Shown here piece by piece: positions 1-8,047 of a DNA stretch of 63,173 nt. Location: assembly GCA_946407095.1 (NCBI GenBank), contig CAMJMR010000010.1:1-63173 (forward strand), written 5' to 3'. Both the position numbers and the translations under genes were made by a program. Numbering within the stretch: the first letter of the stretch is position 1; the number at the start of each line of letters is the position of its first letter. Origin of the DNA: an uncultured Selenomonadales bacterium (GTDB lineage: Bacteria; Bacillota; Negativicutes; Selenomonadales; Selenomonadaceae). Under the pieces are notes generated by a model, which worked only from the letters and a program-made list of their open reading frames with translations, was not told the DNA's origin and ran no database searches.

Positions 1-30
1 CCCCTTCCTGTCGCTCGCAGGTCAAACGGT

Positions 31-193
31 GATTGTCAATCGAGCAGTTCTCCCGGCTTCGGATCAAAGCTTGTCTGCGCCTTCCCAAGTTTCCCCAGTG
101 ACATAAATGCAGAGTCGCTCCCCGCTACGGTGGCGTGACCGCGTCGGCTTTCGACCGACTTCCCTATTGAGGCTTGCGCCACTCGACCCAATC
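31..193 (-). ncRNA. Cobalamin (B12) riboswitch aptamer
   Basis: Read on the minus strand, this stretch has the class-I cobalamin riboswitch core. In order it shows AATAGGGAAGTCGG, the GCCGACGCGGTCACGCCACC segment, GTCACTGGG, GGGAAGGC and CCGAAGCCGGGAGAACTGC. A closing P1 stem is visible between GATTG..TCGAG (about 182-193) and CTCGA..CAATC (about 31-45). It would sense adenosylcobalamin and control a leftward gene, probably for B12 uptake or synthesis or a B12-dependent process, that lies outside the window. The expression platform runs into positions 1-30. Confidence 0.92.
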
Positions 194-216
194 GCTATGA
201 AATTTTCAACGCGCCT

Positions 217-245
217 ATAATCGCGCAAATCGCCGCGTTTGTCAA
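217..245 (-). promoter_or_regulatory. Promoter of the riboswitch transcript
   Basis: On the minus strand, TTGACA (240-245) and GATTAT (217-222) are separated by 17 bases, just upstream of the cobalamin aptamer. It is back to back with the rplS promoter. Confidence 0.6.
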
Positions 246-256
246 TAAAAAAATCG

Positions 257-286
257 TTGACAGCGGCAATTTTTTTGTGTTAGACT
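257..286 (+). promoter_or_regulatory. Promoter of rplS
   Basis: A consensus TTGACA (257-262) is followed 18 bases later by TAGACT (281-286), about 70 bases upstream of the rplS start. Confidence 0.65.
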
Positions 287-353
287 TTGCGCGCTATCGA
301 GGCGTTCCTCTGCGTGCGGGCAAGAACGTCGGACAAAGATGGGAGGACTTAAC

Positions 354-701
354 TTGAATATCATTGAACTGATTGAGCGGGAACAGCTCCGCGAAAACAT
401 TCCGCAATTTGCGCCGGGCGATACGGTTCGCGTCCATGCGAAAATCGTCGAAGGCAACCGCGAACGCATTCAGATTTTTGAGGGCGTTGTTATCGGGCGC
501 CAAGGCAGCGGCGTCCGCGAAATGTTCACCGTCCGCAGAATTTCCTACGGCGTGGGCGTCGAGCGCATGTTCCCCGTGCATTCCCCGCGCGTCGACAAGA
601 TTGAAGTCGTTCGCCGCGGCGCGGTTCGTCGTGCCAAGCTCTACTACCTGCGCAAGCTCACGGGCAAGGCGGCGCGTATCAAGGAAAAGAAACAAAAATA
701 A
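354..701 (+). CDS. rplS: 50S ribosomal protein L19
   Basis: L19 sits at the 30S-50S interface of the ribosome. The 115-residue product begins [11 protein letters not shown] and carries the family hallmarks [20 protein letters not shown] and [12 protein letters not shown], then a basic C-terminus rich in Lys and Arg ([10 protein letters not shown], ending KEKKQK). The length is normal for the family. I chose the TTG at 354 because GGGAGG ends 7 bases before it and because the family starts at MNII. An earlier in-frame ATG at 339 overlaps that ribosome site. The gene has its own promoter and is followed by a terminator, so it may be monocistronic. Confidence 0.97.
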   Translation: MNIIELIEREQLRENIPQFAPGDTVRVHAKIVEGNRERIQIFEGVVIGRQGSGVREMFTVRRISYGVGVERMFPVHSPRVDKIEVVRRGAVRRAKLYYLRKLTGKAARIKEKKQK

Positions 702-721
702 TTTCGTCCGAAAAATTTTGG

Positions 722-755
722 CGTCGTGCAAAATCTGCGCGGCGTTTTTTTTTTT
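722..755 (+). terminator. Intrinsic terminator after rplS
   Basis: An 8-bp stem (CGTCGTGC/GCGCGGCG, with two G-U pairs) has a 7-base loop and is followed by an uninterrupted run of 11 T. Confidence 0.75.
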
Positions 756-772
756 CAGCGGGAGGTTTTAAC

Positions 773-1414
773 ATGCGGCGAATCATAAATTCTTGGCACA
801 ACATTTCATTGGGGCTGGCGGTCTTTACGGGCTTGCTTGCGCTCTTCGCGGCGGAGGACACCGTTCAGCGGATACTTTTGGCGTCGATAGCGATTTTGTT
901 CCTGCACTTTTTCGAGGAATTCGGTTTCCCCGGCGGCTTCCCGCAGATGGGCATGCGCGTGTTGATGAAAAGCAAGGAGCCCGATTCGACGAAGTGGAAT
1001 TGCAACAACCTTAGCTCAATGTTCGGCAACTGGGGCTTTCTGGTGCTGGTGTACGGCTTGGCGTTGATTTTGCCCGACGTGCACTTCTTGCTGTTGGCGG
1101 CGATGATTTTTTCGCTGATGGAGTTGGTAATGCATTTGATTTTGTTCAACGTGAAGCAACGGACGCTTTACAACCCCGGCTTGGTGACGGGCGTGTTCAT
1201 GCTCGCGCCGCTGTCGATTTACTATTTCGCGAACATCTACGACGCCGGCTTTTTCGTTTGGAGCGACTATATCCTTGCGCCGCTGTGGTGCGTCGTCGTA
1301 TTTTTGTTTTCGTTCCGCTCGCCGCTGTATTGGTGGCTCGGCAGTCTCAAGGGTTACAAGCTGTCGGCGCAATCGGCATACGGCATTGCTTATGCGAGAA
1401 GACACAACCTTTGA
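773..1414 (+). CDS. HXXEE-domain polytopic membrane protein
   Basis: This 213-residue membrane protein contains the motif HFFEEFGFPGG near residue 45, which matches the HXXEE domain family. Five or six hydrophobic segments are visible, for example at residues 15-35, about 90-115, 115-135 and 150-190. The family's biochemical role is not established. Conserved His and Glu residues inside a membrane bundle suggest a metal-dependent membrane enzyme, but that is only inference. The start is the ATG at 773 with GGAGG 8 bases upstream. The TGA stop overlaps the promoter region of the first amidohydrolase, so the two are probably separate transcripts. Confidence 0.8.
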   Translation: MRRIINSWHNISLGLAVFTGLLALFAAEDTVQRILLASIAILFLHFFEEFGFPGGFPQMGMRVLMKSKEPDSTKWNCNNLSSMFGNWGFLVLVYGLALILPDVHFLLLAAMIFSLMELVMHLILFNVKQRTLYNPGLVTGVFMLAPLSIYYFANIYDAGFFVWSDYILAPLWCVVVFLFSFRSPLYWWLGSLKGYKLSAQSAYGIAYARRHNL

Positions 1415-1439
1415 CTTGACGGCGGCTTTCCAGTAAACT
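1411..1439 (+). promoter_or_regulatory. Promoter of amidohydrolase copy 1
   Basis: TTGACT (1411-1416), 17 bases, TAAACT (1434-1439). The same arrangement precedes amidohydrolase copies 2 and 3. Confidence 0.65.
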
Positions 1440-1470
1440 GTGCCCGTATGTTTGAAAGGAGGATGTCCTT

Positions 1471-3240
1471 ATGTTCAAGGGACTGACCCGAAGAGATTTT
1501 ATCAAGACGACTTCGCTGGCGGCAATCGGATTCATGGTGGCGGGCTGCGGCGATGACAAATCGGCGGCAACAGGCGGCGGCAGTGACAAGCCCGCTGACT
1601 TGGTCGTTTACGGAAAAATTTTCACGTCCGAAGACAACAAAATCGTCGAGGCGTTCGCTGTTAAGGACGGCAAATTTGTCTACGTCGGCGACAAGGCGGG
1701 TGCCGAGGCTTTTGTCGAAAAGGGCAAGACTGAAATCGTCGACCACACCGACAAAGGGCTCGTCATGCCTTCGTGCGGCAACGGCCACGCTCATTACTTG
1801 TCCGCTTACGCCGTGCAATCTATCGGCACGATGATCGCCTATGAAGACGACGTGAACAAGTTCATGACGGAAATTGTTCCCAATGCTGTCAAGAAGGCTC
1901 GCGAAAGCGGCGCGAAGGTCGTATACGGCATGGGCTGGGAGTACGAAAAATTTAAAGCCAACCTGCCGACCCGTCAACAGTTGGATGAGATTTGCAGCGA
2001 TATTCCCATGTACTTCGCCGACGAGGAAAATCACAAGTCGTTGGTCAACACCCTTATGCTTGTCCGCGCGGGCGTCATGGCGGAAGACGGCACCGTTCTC
2101 AAAAAGGCGGACGACATTCGCGGCGGCGAAATCGGCATGGGCGACGACGGCACCCCCAACGGTTTTCTCAAGGAGCAGGCGTCAACTTACGTGCGTTCAC
2201 ACCTGGACAACGACAGCCTCTTTAGCGTCGACATGGCGAAAGCAACCCTTACCAAAGTTCAAGAGCATATGCTCTCCGAAGGCTACACCATGTATCTTGA
2301 CGGCTACTCAACCTATTTCTTCAACGACGTTTATTATCAGGCGGCTCAACAGTTCGAAAAGGCGGGCGATATGAATTTCGTCTTGGGCTTGACCTGCGAA
2401 ATCGACAGCTGGATGAATCTTGACGAGAAATTGAAACAAGCCGCCGACGTTCAAAAATTCAATTCTTCGCAAGTCAAAGCGAACTGGATTAAGCTTTTCA
2501 TGGACGGCACCGTCGAAAGCGGCACGGGCTTCATTGACCCCGTATATCCCGACGGGCATCAAGGCATCGTCAACTGGACGGAAGAGGAAATTACCGACAT
2601 CACTCGCAAGGCGAATGCAAGCGGCGTGACCATGCACATACACGCCTTGGGCAATGCGGGCGTCAATCGCGTCGTCAACGCCTACATCAACGGCGGCAAG
2701 CCCGAAATGCGCAATACGATTGTCCATTTGCGCAACGTCAACGAGCCCGACTACAAGCGCATGGCTGACAATAACATCTACGTCACCTCCGGAATGCTTT
2801 GGCATCACGCTTCCAATGAACAAGCCGAGAAATTTAAAACCACGCTCCCCGGAAAAATGGCTTACGAGGGCTACCCGATGAAGTCGTTCTTCGATAACGG
2901 TATCCCCGTGTCTTTACACACGGATTATCCCGCGCTTTCCAACAGCCCCGACGATCCGTTCGGCGTTATGGAAATTGCAGTCACGGGCGTCTGTTACTTT
3001 GAAGGCGGCGCGCCGTGGTGGACGGAAGAACTCGTCACCCGTGAACAGGCTTTAACCGCGCTGACAATCGGTTGTGCGCAACAAATGTTCCTTGAGAACG
3101 AACGCGGCAGTATCGGCAAGGGCAAATACGCCGACTTCCTGCTCGTCGACAAAGACGTGCTGACTTGCCCCGAAAAGGAAATTCACACGGCGAAACCTGC
3201 GGCGACCTACTTTAAAGGCAAAAAGGTTTTCTCGGCGTAA
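1471..3240 (+). CDS. Tat-exported amidohydrolase family 3 lipoprotein, copy 1
   Basis: A 589-residue predicted metal-dependent hydrolase of the YtcJ-like amidohydrolase-3 family; the substrate cannot be told from sequence. The N-terminus has a twin-arginine motif (TRRDFIK, residues 6-12) and a lipobox ending at Cys26 (VAGC), so it should be Tat-exported and lipid-anchored on the outer side of the cytoplasmic membrane. Metal-site candidates are GHAH (residues 105-108), the Lys in WIKLFMDG, His in MHIHALG, and the Asp in LHTDYPA. The ATG is preceded by AAAGGAGG. Its first roughly 110 and last roughly 50 residues are almost identical to copies 2 and 3, while the middle is much more diverged. Confidence 0.88.
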   Translation: MFKGLTRRDFIKTTSLAAIGFMVAGCGDDKSAATGGGSDKPADLVVYGKIFTSEDNKIVEAFAVKDGKFVYVGDKAGAEAFVEKGKTEIVDHTDKGLVMPSCGNGHAHYLSAYAVQSIGTMIAYEDDVNKFMTEIVPNAVKKARESGAKVVYGMGWEYEKFKANLPTRQQLDEICSDIPMYFADEENHKSLVNTLMLVRAGVMAEDGTVLKKADDIRGGEIGMGDDGTPNGFLKEQASTYVRSHLDNDSLFSVDMAKATLTKVQEHMLSEGYTMYLDGYSTYFFNDVYYQAAQQFEKAGDMNFVLGLTCEIDSWMNLDEKLKQAADVQKFNSSQVKANWIKLFMDGTVESGTGFIDPVYPDGHQGIVNWTEEEITDITRKANASGVTMHIHALGNAGVNRVVNAYINGGKPEMRNTIVHLRNVNEPDYKRMADNNIYVTSGMLWHHASNEQAEKFKTTLPGKMAYEGYPMKSFFDNGIPVSLHTDYPALSNSPDDPFGVMEIAVTGVCYFEGGAPWWTEELVTREQALTALTIGCAQQMFLENERGSIGKGKYADFLLVDKDVLTCPEKEIHTAKPAATYFKGKKVFSA

Positions 3241-3260
3241 AAATAACTCGGCTCAATGAT

Positions 3261-3291
3261 TGGCGGCGAAAATTTTCGTCGTCAATTTTTT
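3261..3291 (+). terminator. Terminator after amidohydrolase copy 1
   Basis: A near-perfect palindrome, GGCGGCGAAAA paired with TTTTCGTCGTC, precedes AATTTTTTTT. The T run leads directly into the -35 box of the next promoter. A very similar unit lies at about 6177-6202. Confidence 0.65.
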
Positions 3292-3320
3292 TTGACTTGC
3301 AAGCGGCTTTCCAGTAAAAT
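3292..3320 (+). promoter_or_regulatory. Promoter of amidohydrolase copy 2
   Basis: TTGACT (3292-3297), 17 bases, TAAAAT (3315-3320), immediately after the preceding terminator T run. Confidence 0.72.
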
Positions 3321-3349
3321 CTGCCCATGTTTGAAAGGAGGATGTCCTT

Positions 3350-5119
3350 ATGTTCAACGGACTAACCCGAAGAGATTTTATCAAGACGACGTCGTTGGCG
3401 GCGGTCGGATTCATGGTGGCGGGCTGCGGCGGCGGCTCCGACAAATCGGCGGCGACAGGCAACGGCTCCGATAAGCCCGCTGACTTGGTCGTTTACGGCA
3501 AGATTTTCACGTCTGAAGACAACAAAATCGTCGAGGCGTTCGCAGTCAAGGACGGAAAATTCGTTTACGTCGGCGACAAGGCGGGCGCGGAGGCTTTTAT
3601 CGAAAAGGGCAAGACTGAAGTTATCGACTACACCGACAAGGGGCTTGTCATGCCCGGCTGCGGCAACGGGCACGCTCATTACATGTTGGGCTACGCCCTT
3701 TCGACAATCGGCACCATGGTCAGCATGTATACCGATTCAAACAAGTTCATGACGGAAATTCTTCCCGCGTCGGTCAAGAAGGCACGCGAAAGCGGCTCAA
3801 AGGCTGTCTTCGGCCAAGGCTGGAACCTTGACAGCTTCAAAGCGCATATACCGACCCGCCAAGAGCTGGACGCCGTCTGCAGCGACATTCCCGTCTACTT
3901 TTTGGACGACGAATGCCACAAAGCTTTGGCGAACACCCTCATGCTTGTCAACGCGGGCATCATGAAGGAAGACGGCACCGTCCTCAAAAGCGAAATTCGC
4001 GGCGGCGTGATTGAAATCGGCGCGGACGGCACGCCGACAGGTTTTCTGTCGGAACAGGCTCAAACCTACGTCCGCCAATTCATCGACCACGAAAGCCTTT
4101 ATTCCCTTGAAATGGCTTTGTCCAACTTGGCTGACATCGAACACCACATGCTGTCCGAAGGCTACACCATGTACCACGAAGGCTGGGGCAATTATTTCGT
4201 GAACACCAATTACTATCAAGCCGCTCAAAAGCTGGACAAGGAAGGCAAGCTGCATTTCGTATTGGGTCTGCCCTACGAAATCGAAAGCTGGATGGATGTC
4301 GACGAGGCTTTGGGCAGAGCAGTCGACGCAAAAAAATTCGCTTCCACCCGCGTTATACCGAGATGGATTAAGCTCCTCATGGACGGCACGCCCGAAAGCG
4401 GCACGGGCTTCATTGACCCTGTATATCCCGACGGGCATCAAGGCATCGCCAACTGGACGGAAGAGGAACTGACCGAACTCACGCGCAAGGCGAACGAACA
4501 AGGCTTGACCATACACGTTCACGCAATGGGCAACAAGGCCGTGCACAGCGCGATAAACGCCTTCGTCAACGGCGGCAAAGACGAAATGCGAAATATCGTT
4601 GTGCACGTGCGCAACGTCGACGAGCCCGATTACAAGCAGATGGCAGACCATAATATCTACGTCACTTCGGGGATAACGTGGCATCATTGCAGCGACCAGG
4701 TTCAAGCGGAACTGCCGAACATACTTCCCGCGAGTATGGCGCTCAAGGCTTATCCCATGAAGTCGTTCTTCAATAACGGCATAACGGCCTCCATACACTC
4801 CGACTATCCCGCATTGAGCGGCAGCCCCGACGACCCGTTTGGCATTATGGAAATCGCAGTGACGGGCACTTATCACGAAGAGAACGGCAAACCCCTTTGG
4901 ACGGAAGAACTTATCACCCGCGAAGAGGCTTTGACCGCTATGACAATCAACTGCGCCAAGCAAATGTTCCTTGAGAACGAACGCGGCAGTATCAGCAAGG
5001 GCAAGTTCGCCGACTTCCTTCTCCTCAACAAAGACGTGCTGACTTGTCCCGAAAAGGAAATTCACGACACAAAACCTGCCGCGACCTACTTTGAAGGCAA
5101 AAAAGTTTTCTCGGCGTAA
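3350..5119 (+). CDS. Tat-exported amidohydrolase family 3 lipoprotein, copy 2
   Basis: This 589-residue paralogue of copy 1 has the same twin-arginine motif and lipobox (VAGCGGG), and the same metal-site candidates: GHAH, WIKLLMDG, IHVHAMG and HSDYPA. Predicted to be a membrane-anchored, extracytoplasmic metallo-hydrolase of unknown substrate. AAAGGAGG lies 8 bases before the ATG. The central region (roughly residues 110-540) is clearly diverged from copies 1 and 3 while both ends are nearly identical. Each copy may therefore have its own substrate preference; that is inference. The DUF3089 lipoprotein follows 21 bases downstream in what looks like one transcript. Confidence 0.88.
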   Translation: MFNGLTRRDFIKTTSLAAVGFMVAGCGGGSDKSAATGNGSDKPADLVVYGKIFTSEDNKIVEAFAVKDGKFVYVGDKAGAEAFIEKGKTEVIDYTDKGLVMPGCGNGHAHYMLGYALSTIGTMVSMYTDSNKFMTEILPASVKKARESGSKAVFGQGWNLDSFKAHIPTRQELDAVCSDIPVYFLDDECHKALANTLMLVNAGIMKEDGTVLKSEIRGGVIEIGADGTPTGFLSEQAQTYVRQFIDHESLYSLEMALSNLADIEHHMLSEGYTMYHEGWGNYFVNTNYYQAAQKLDKEGKLHFVLGLPYEIESWMDVDEALGRAVDAKKFASTRVIPRWIKLLMDGTPESGTGFIDPVYPDGHQGIANWTEEELTELTRKANEQGLTIHVHAMGNKAVHSAINAFVNGGKDEMRNIVVHVRNVDEPDYKQMADHNIYVTSGITWHHCSDQVQAELPNILPASMALKAYPMKSFFNNGITASIHSDYPALSGSPDDPFGIMEIAVTGTYHEENGKPLWTEELITREEALTAMTINCAKQMFLENERGSISKGKFADFLLLNKDVLTCPEKEIHDTKPAATYFEGKKVFSA

Positions 5120-5140
5120 TTTGAAAGGCGTGATAAAAAA

Positions 5141-6148
5141 TTGACACGACGCGATTTCATTAAGACGACGTCATTGGCGGCAGTCGGATTGGTCATGGCG
5201 GGTTGCGGCGGCGATGACAAAGCGGCCGTTGCGCCCGTCGATTACTCCGACAAAAACAACTGGCTGCGACAGCCCGAAGTAACAAAGGAAGTCGATACCG
5301 TATACATTTACCCCACCGAATATATCGACGAATCAGAGGGCGCGCCGCTGTTCGCCGACATCAACGAAAAATCTATGCGAGAGCCCGCGCAATACACCTA
5401 TCTTATGCAGGGGACGGCTTACGAGGATTCGACGAACGTTTTCGCGCCTTTTTACAGGCAAATCAATATGGCCGCCGCAAGCAAGCTGACGGGCAAGGAT
5501 TTGGACGACGCCTTCGGCGGTGTTCCCAAGGCAGATGTCTTTGCGGCACTCGACTACTACTTTAAAAACTTGAACGGCGGACGACCTTTCATCCTTGCTG
5601 GACATTCCCAGGGCTCGATAATGCAAAGCTTTGTGCTTGCCGAATACATGAAAGCTCATCCCGAATATCTGAAGCGCATGGTTGCCGCCTACGTTATCGG
5701 CTATTCGATAACCGAGAATTATCTTAAAGCCAACCCGCACCTCAAATTCGCCGAAAAAGCCGACGATACGGGCGTCATCATATCGTGGAACACCGAGGGC
5801 GCCGCGAACGCCGACAAGAAAAATATCGTCGTTCTGCCCGGCGCAATCAGCATCAATCCCTTGAACTGGAAACGAGACGAGACCTACGCTTCGGCGGAGG
5901 AAAACTTGGGCGGCTACATTTACAACGAGAAAACCGGAAAGCTTGAAGTCGTTCCCAACGCCGCAGACGCGCAAATAAATCTGAAACGGGGCGTAGTCAT
6001 TACAACGACCAAGGCCGTAGCCCCCGTATCCTACACCACGATTTTCGGCCCCGACAGCTATCACGAAAACGACTACGATCTTTATTACAACAACATCAAG
6101 GACAATGTGGCCAAGAGGGTTGCGGCTTATCAAAGGAATGCGAAATAA
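5141..6148 (+). CDS. DUF3089-type alpha/beta-hydrolase lipoprotein (Tat)
   Basis: A 335-residue predicted serine hydrolase. TRRDFIK (residues 2-8) and a lipobox at Cys22 (VMAGC) indicate Tat export and lipid anchoring. The nucleophile elbow GHSQG puts the catalytic Ser at about residue 156, in the context FILAGHSQGS. DTVYIYPTEY near residue 55 and the overall pattern match the DUF3089 family. The TTG start at 5141 is chosen because it gives the same signal peptide as its neighbours; AAAGG lies about 12 bases upstream. It probably shares a transcript with amidohydrolase copy 2. The signal peptide DNA is nearly identical to that of the amidohydrolases although the mature domain is unrelated, which points to recombination at the 5' end. 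Confidence 0.8.
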   Translation: MTRRDFIKTTSLAAVGLVMAGCGGDDKAAVAPVDYSDKNNWLRQPEVTKEVDTVYIYPTEYIDESEGAPLFADINEKSMREPAQYTYLMQGTAYEDSTNVFAPFYRQINMAAASKLTGKDLDDAFGGVPKADVFAALDYYFKNLNGGRPFILAGHSQGSIMQSFVLAEYMKAHPEYLKRMVAAYVIGYSITENYLKANPHLKFAEKADDTGVIISWNTEGAANADKKNIVVLPGAISINPLNWKRDETYASAEENLGGYIYNEKTGKLEVVPNAADAQINLKRGVVITTTKAVAPVSYTTIFGPDSYHENDYDLYYNNIKDNVAKRVAAYQRNAK

Positions 6149-6176
6149 GCTTGCCGACGACTCGGCTCAATGATTG

Positions 6177-6231
6177 GCGGCGAAATTTCGTCGTCATTTT
6201 TTTTGACTTGCAAGCGGCTTTCCTGTAAAAT
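6177..6231 (+). promoter_or_regulatory. Terminator-promoter cassette before amidohydrolase copy 3
   Basis: The palindrome GGCGGCGAAATTTCGTCGTC is followed by a T run that merges into TTGACT (6203-6208). TAAAAT (6226-6231) lies 17 bases further on. The cassette is near-identical to the one at 3261-3320. Confidence 0.68.
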
Positions 6232-6259
6232 TTGCCCATGTTTGAAAGGATGTGCTTTT

Positions 6260-8026
6260 ATGTTCAAATTAACCCGAAGAGACTTCATCAAGACGACGTC
6301 GTTGGCGGCAGTCGGATTCATGGTGGCGGGCTGCGGCGATGACAAATCGGCGGCAACAGGCGGCGGCTCCGACAAGCCCGCCGACTTGGTAGTTTACGGA
6401 AAAATTTTCACCTCTGAAGACAACAAAATCGTCGAGGCGTTCGCGGTCAAGGACGGCAAATTCGTCTACGTCGGCGACAAGGCGGGCGCGGAGGCTTTTA
6501 TCGAAAAGGGCAAGACTGAAGTTATTGACCACACCGACAAAGGGCTCGTCATGCCTTCGTGCGGCAACGGCCACGCGCACTATTCGATAGGGCTCGGCAT
6601 GGATTTGGTCGGAACGGTCATCGACAGGGAAGACAGCGTAGAAAAATTTTTGGCGGAAACTGTTCCCGCCGCCGTCGAGAAGGCAAGAGCGGCCGGCGCA
6701 ACGTCTATCTTCGGCTTCGGCTGGAATACGATGGACTTCTTGAAAAATATGCCGACCCGCCACCAGCTCGACGCCATTTGCAGCGACATTCCCATTTACT
6801 TCGCGGACGAGGAAGGGCACAAGGGCTTGACGAACACTCTTGCGCTTGTCAACGCGGGCATCATGTCGGCGGACGGCACCGTTCTCAAAAAAGCAGATGA
6901 CATTCGCGGCGGCGAAATCGTCATGGGCGACGACGGCACGCCGACAGGTTTTCTTAAGGAACAGGCGGGCACTTACACGCGTTCTTTCCTCGACAACGAC
7001 AATCTCTTTTCCGTCGACGTGGCGAAAGAAACCATGGCGAAAATCCAAGAGCATATGCTGTCCGAAGGCTACACTATGTATGTCGACGGCTGGGGCAACT
7101 ACTTCTACACCGACAACCTTTACAAAGCGGCTCAACAGATGGACAAGGCGGGCGATATGCATTTCATCTTGGGCTTGACTTACGAAATCGAAAGCTGGAT
7201 GGACGCCGACAAGACCTTTGCCGCAGTCCTTGACGTTCAAAAATACGCCTCCCCGCACGTCAAGACGAACTGGGTGAAACTCTTCATGGACGGCACGGTT
7301 GAAAGCGGCACGGGCTTCGTCGAGCCGCCCTATCCCGACGGGCACCAAGGTATCGTCAATTGGACGGAAGAGGAAGTAACCGAAATCGCCCGCGCGGCTA
7401 ATGCAGAAAATTTGTCCCTGCACATTCACACCATGGGCAACATGGCAGTCAATCGCGCTGTCAATGCCTACATCAACGGCGGCAAGCCCGAAATGCGCAA
7501 TACCCTTGTGCACCTGCACCAAGTCCTTCCCGATGACTATAAGCGCATTGCAGACCACAATATCTACGTCGTTGCGGGTATGCAGTGGCATCATGTCAGC
7601 GACGAAGAGCAGGCGGAGTTGCCCGCCTTTGTTCCCGAAGGCATGGGCGACAAGTCTTATCCCATGAAATCGTTCTTCGACAACGGCATAAATATTTCTT
7701 CGCACACGGACTTCCCTGCATTGAGCGGCAGCCCCGACGACCCGTTCGGCGTCATGGAAATTGCAGTCACAGGGCAATGTTACCTTGAGACGGGCAAGCC
7801 GTGGTGGCCTGAAGAATGCATCACCCGCGAACAGGCTATCAACGCCTTGACTATCGCCGTTGCCAAGCAAATGTTCCTTGAAAACGAACGCGGCAGTATC
7901 AGCAAGGGCAAATACGCCGACTTCCTGCTTGTCGACAAAGACGTACTCACTTGCCCCGAAAAGGAAATTCACACCGCCAAACCCGCCGCGACCTACTTTG
8001 AAGGCAAAAAAGTTTTCTCGGCGTAA
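6260..8026 (+). CDS. Tat-exported amidohydrolase family 3 lipoprotein, copy 3
   Basis: This 588-residue third paralogue begins at the ATG at 6260 (MFKLTRRDFIK); a longer in-frame reading upstream would swallow the promoter and lacks a signal peptide. It carries the same twin-arginine motif, the VAGC lipobox, GHAH metal motif, WVKLFMDG Lys, LHIHTMG His and HTDFPA Asp. Predicted to be an extracytoplasmic, lipid-anchored metal-dependent hydrolase. The first carboxylesterase follows after 21 bases, so this promoter probably drives amidohydrolase 3, esterase 1 and the broken esterase 2 together. The ends match copies 1 and 2 almost exactly and the centre is diverged. Confidence 0.88.
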   Translation: MFKLTRRDFIKTTSLAAVGFMVAGCGDDKSAATGGGSDKPADLVVYGKIFTSEDNKIVEAFAVKDGKFVYVGDKAGAEAFIEKGKTEVIDHTDKGLVMPSCGNGHAHYSIGLGMDLVGTVIDREDSVEKFLAETVPAAVEKARAAGATSIFGFGWNTMDFLKNMPTRHQLDAICSDIPIYFADEEGHKGLTNTLALVNAGIMSADGTVLKKADDIRGGEIVMGDDGTPTGFLKEQAGTYTRSFLDNDNLFSVDVAKETMAKIQEHMLSEGYTMYVDGWGNYFYTDNLYKAAQQMDKAGDMHFILGLTYEIESWMDADKTFAAVLDVQKYASPHVKTNWVKLFMDGTVESGTGFVEPPYPDGHQGIVNWTEEEVTEIARAANAENLSLHIHTMGNMAVNRAVNAYINGGKPEMRNTLVHLHQVLPDDYKRIADHNIYVVAGMQWHHVSDEEQAELPAFVPEGMGDKSYPMKSFFDNGINISSHTDFPALSGSPDDPFGVMEIAVTGQCYLETGKPWWPEECITREQAINALTIAVAKQMFLENERGSISKGKYADFLLVDKDVLTCPEKEIHTAKPAATYFEGKKVFSA

Positions 8027-8047
8027 ATTGAAAGGCGTGATAAAAAA

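Noticed and set aside
242..731. Long open frames antisense to and overlapping rplS
   Set aside because: They are shadows of the GC-rich rplS codons, with no ribosome site and no recognisable protein. rplS itself is certain.
1390..7972. Long antisense frames opposite the amidohydrolases, up to 567 codons
   Set aside because: High-GC codon usage leaves the opposite strand open. The translations look like mirror frames (repeated Val-Asp-Val and Arg-His strings) and lack ribosome sites.
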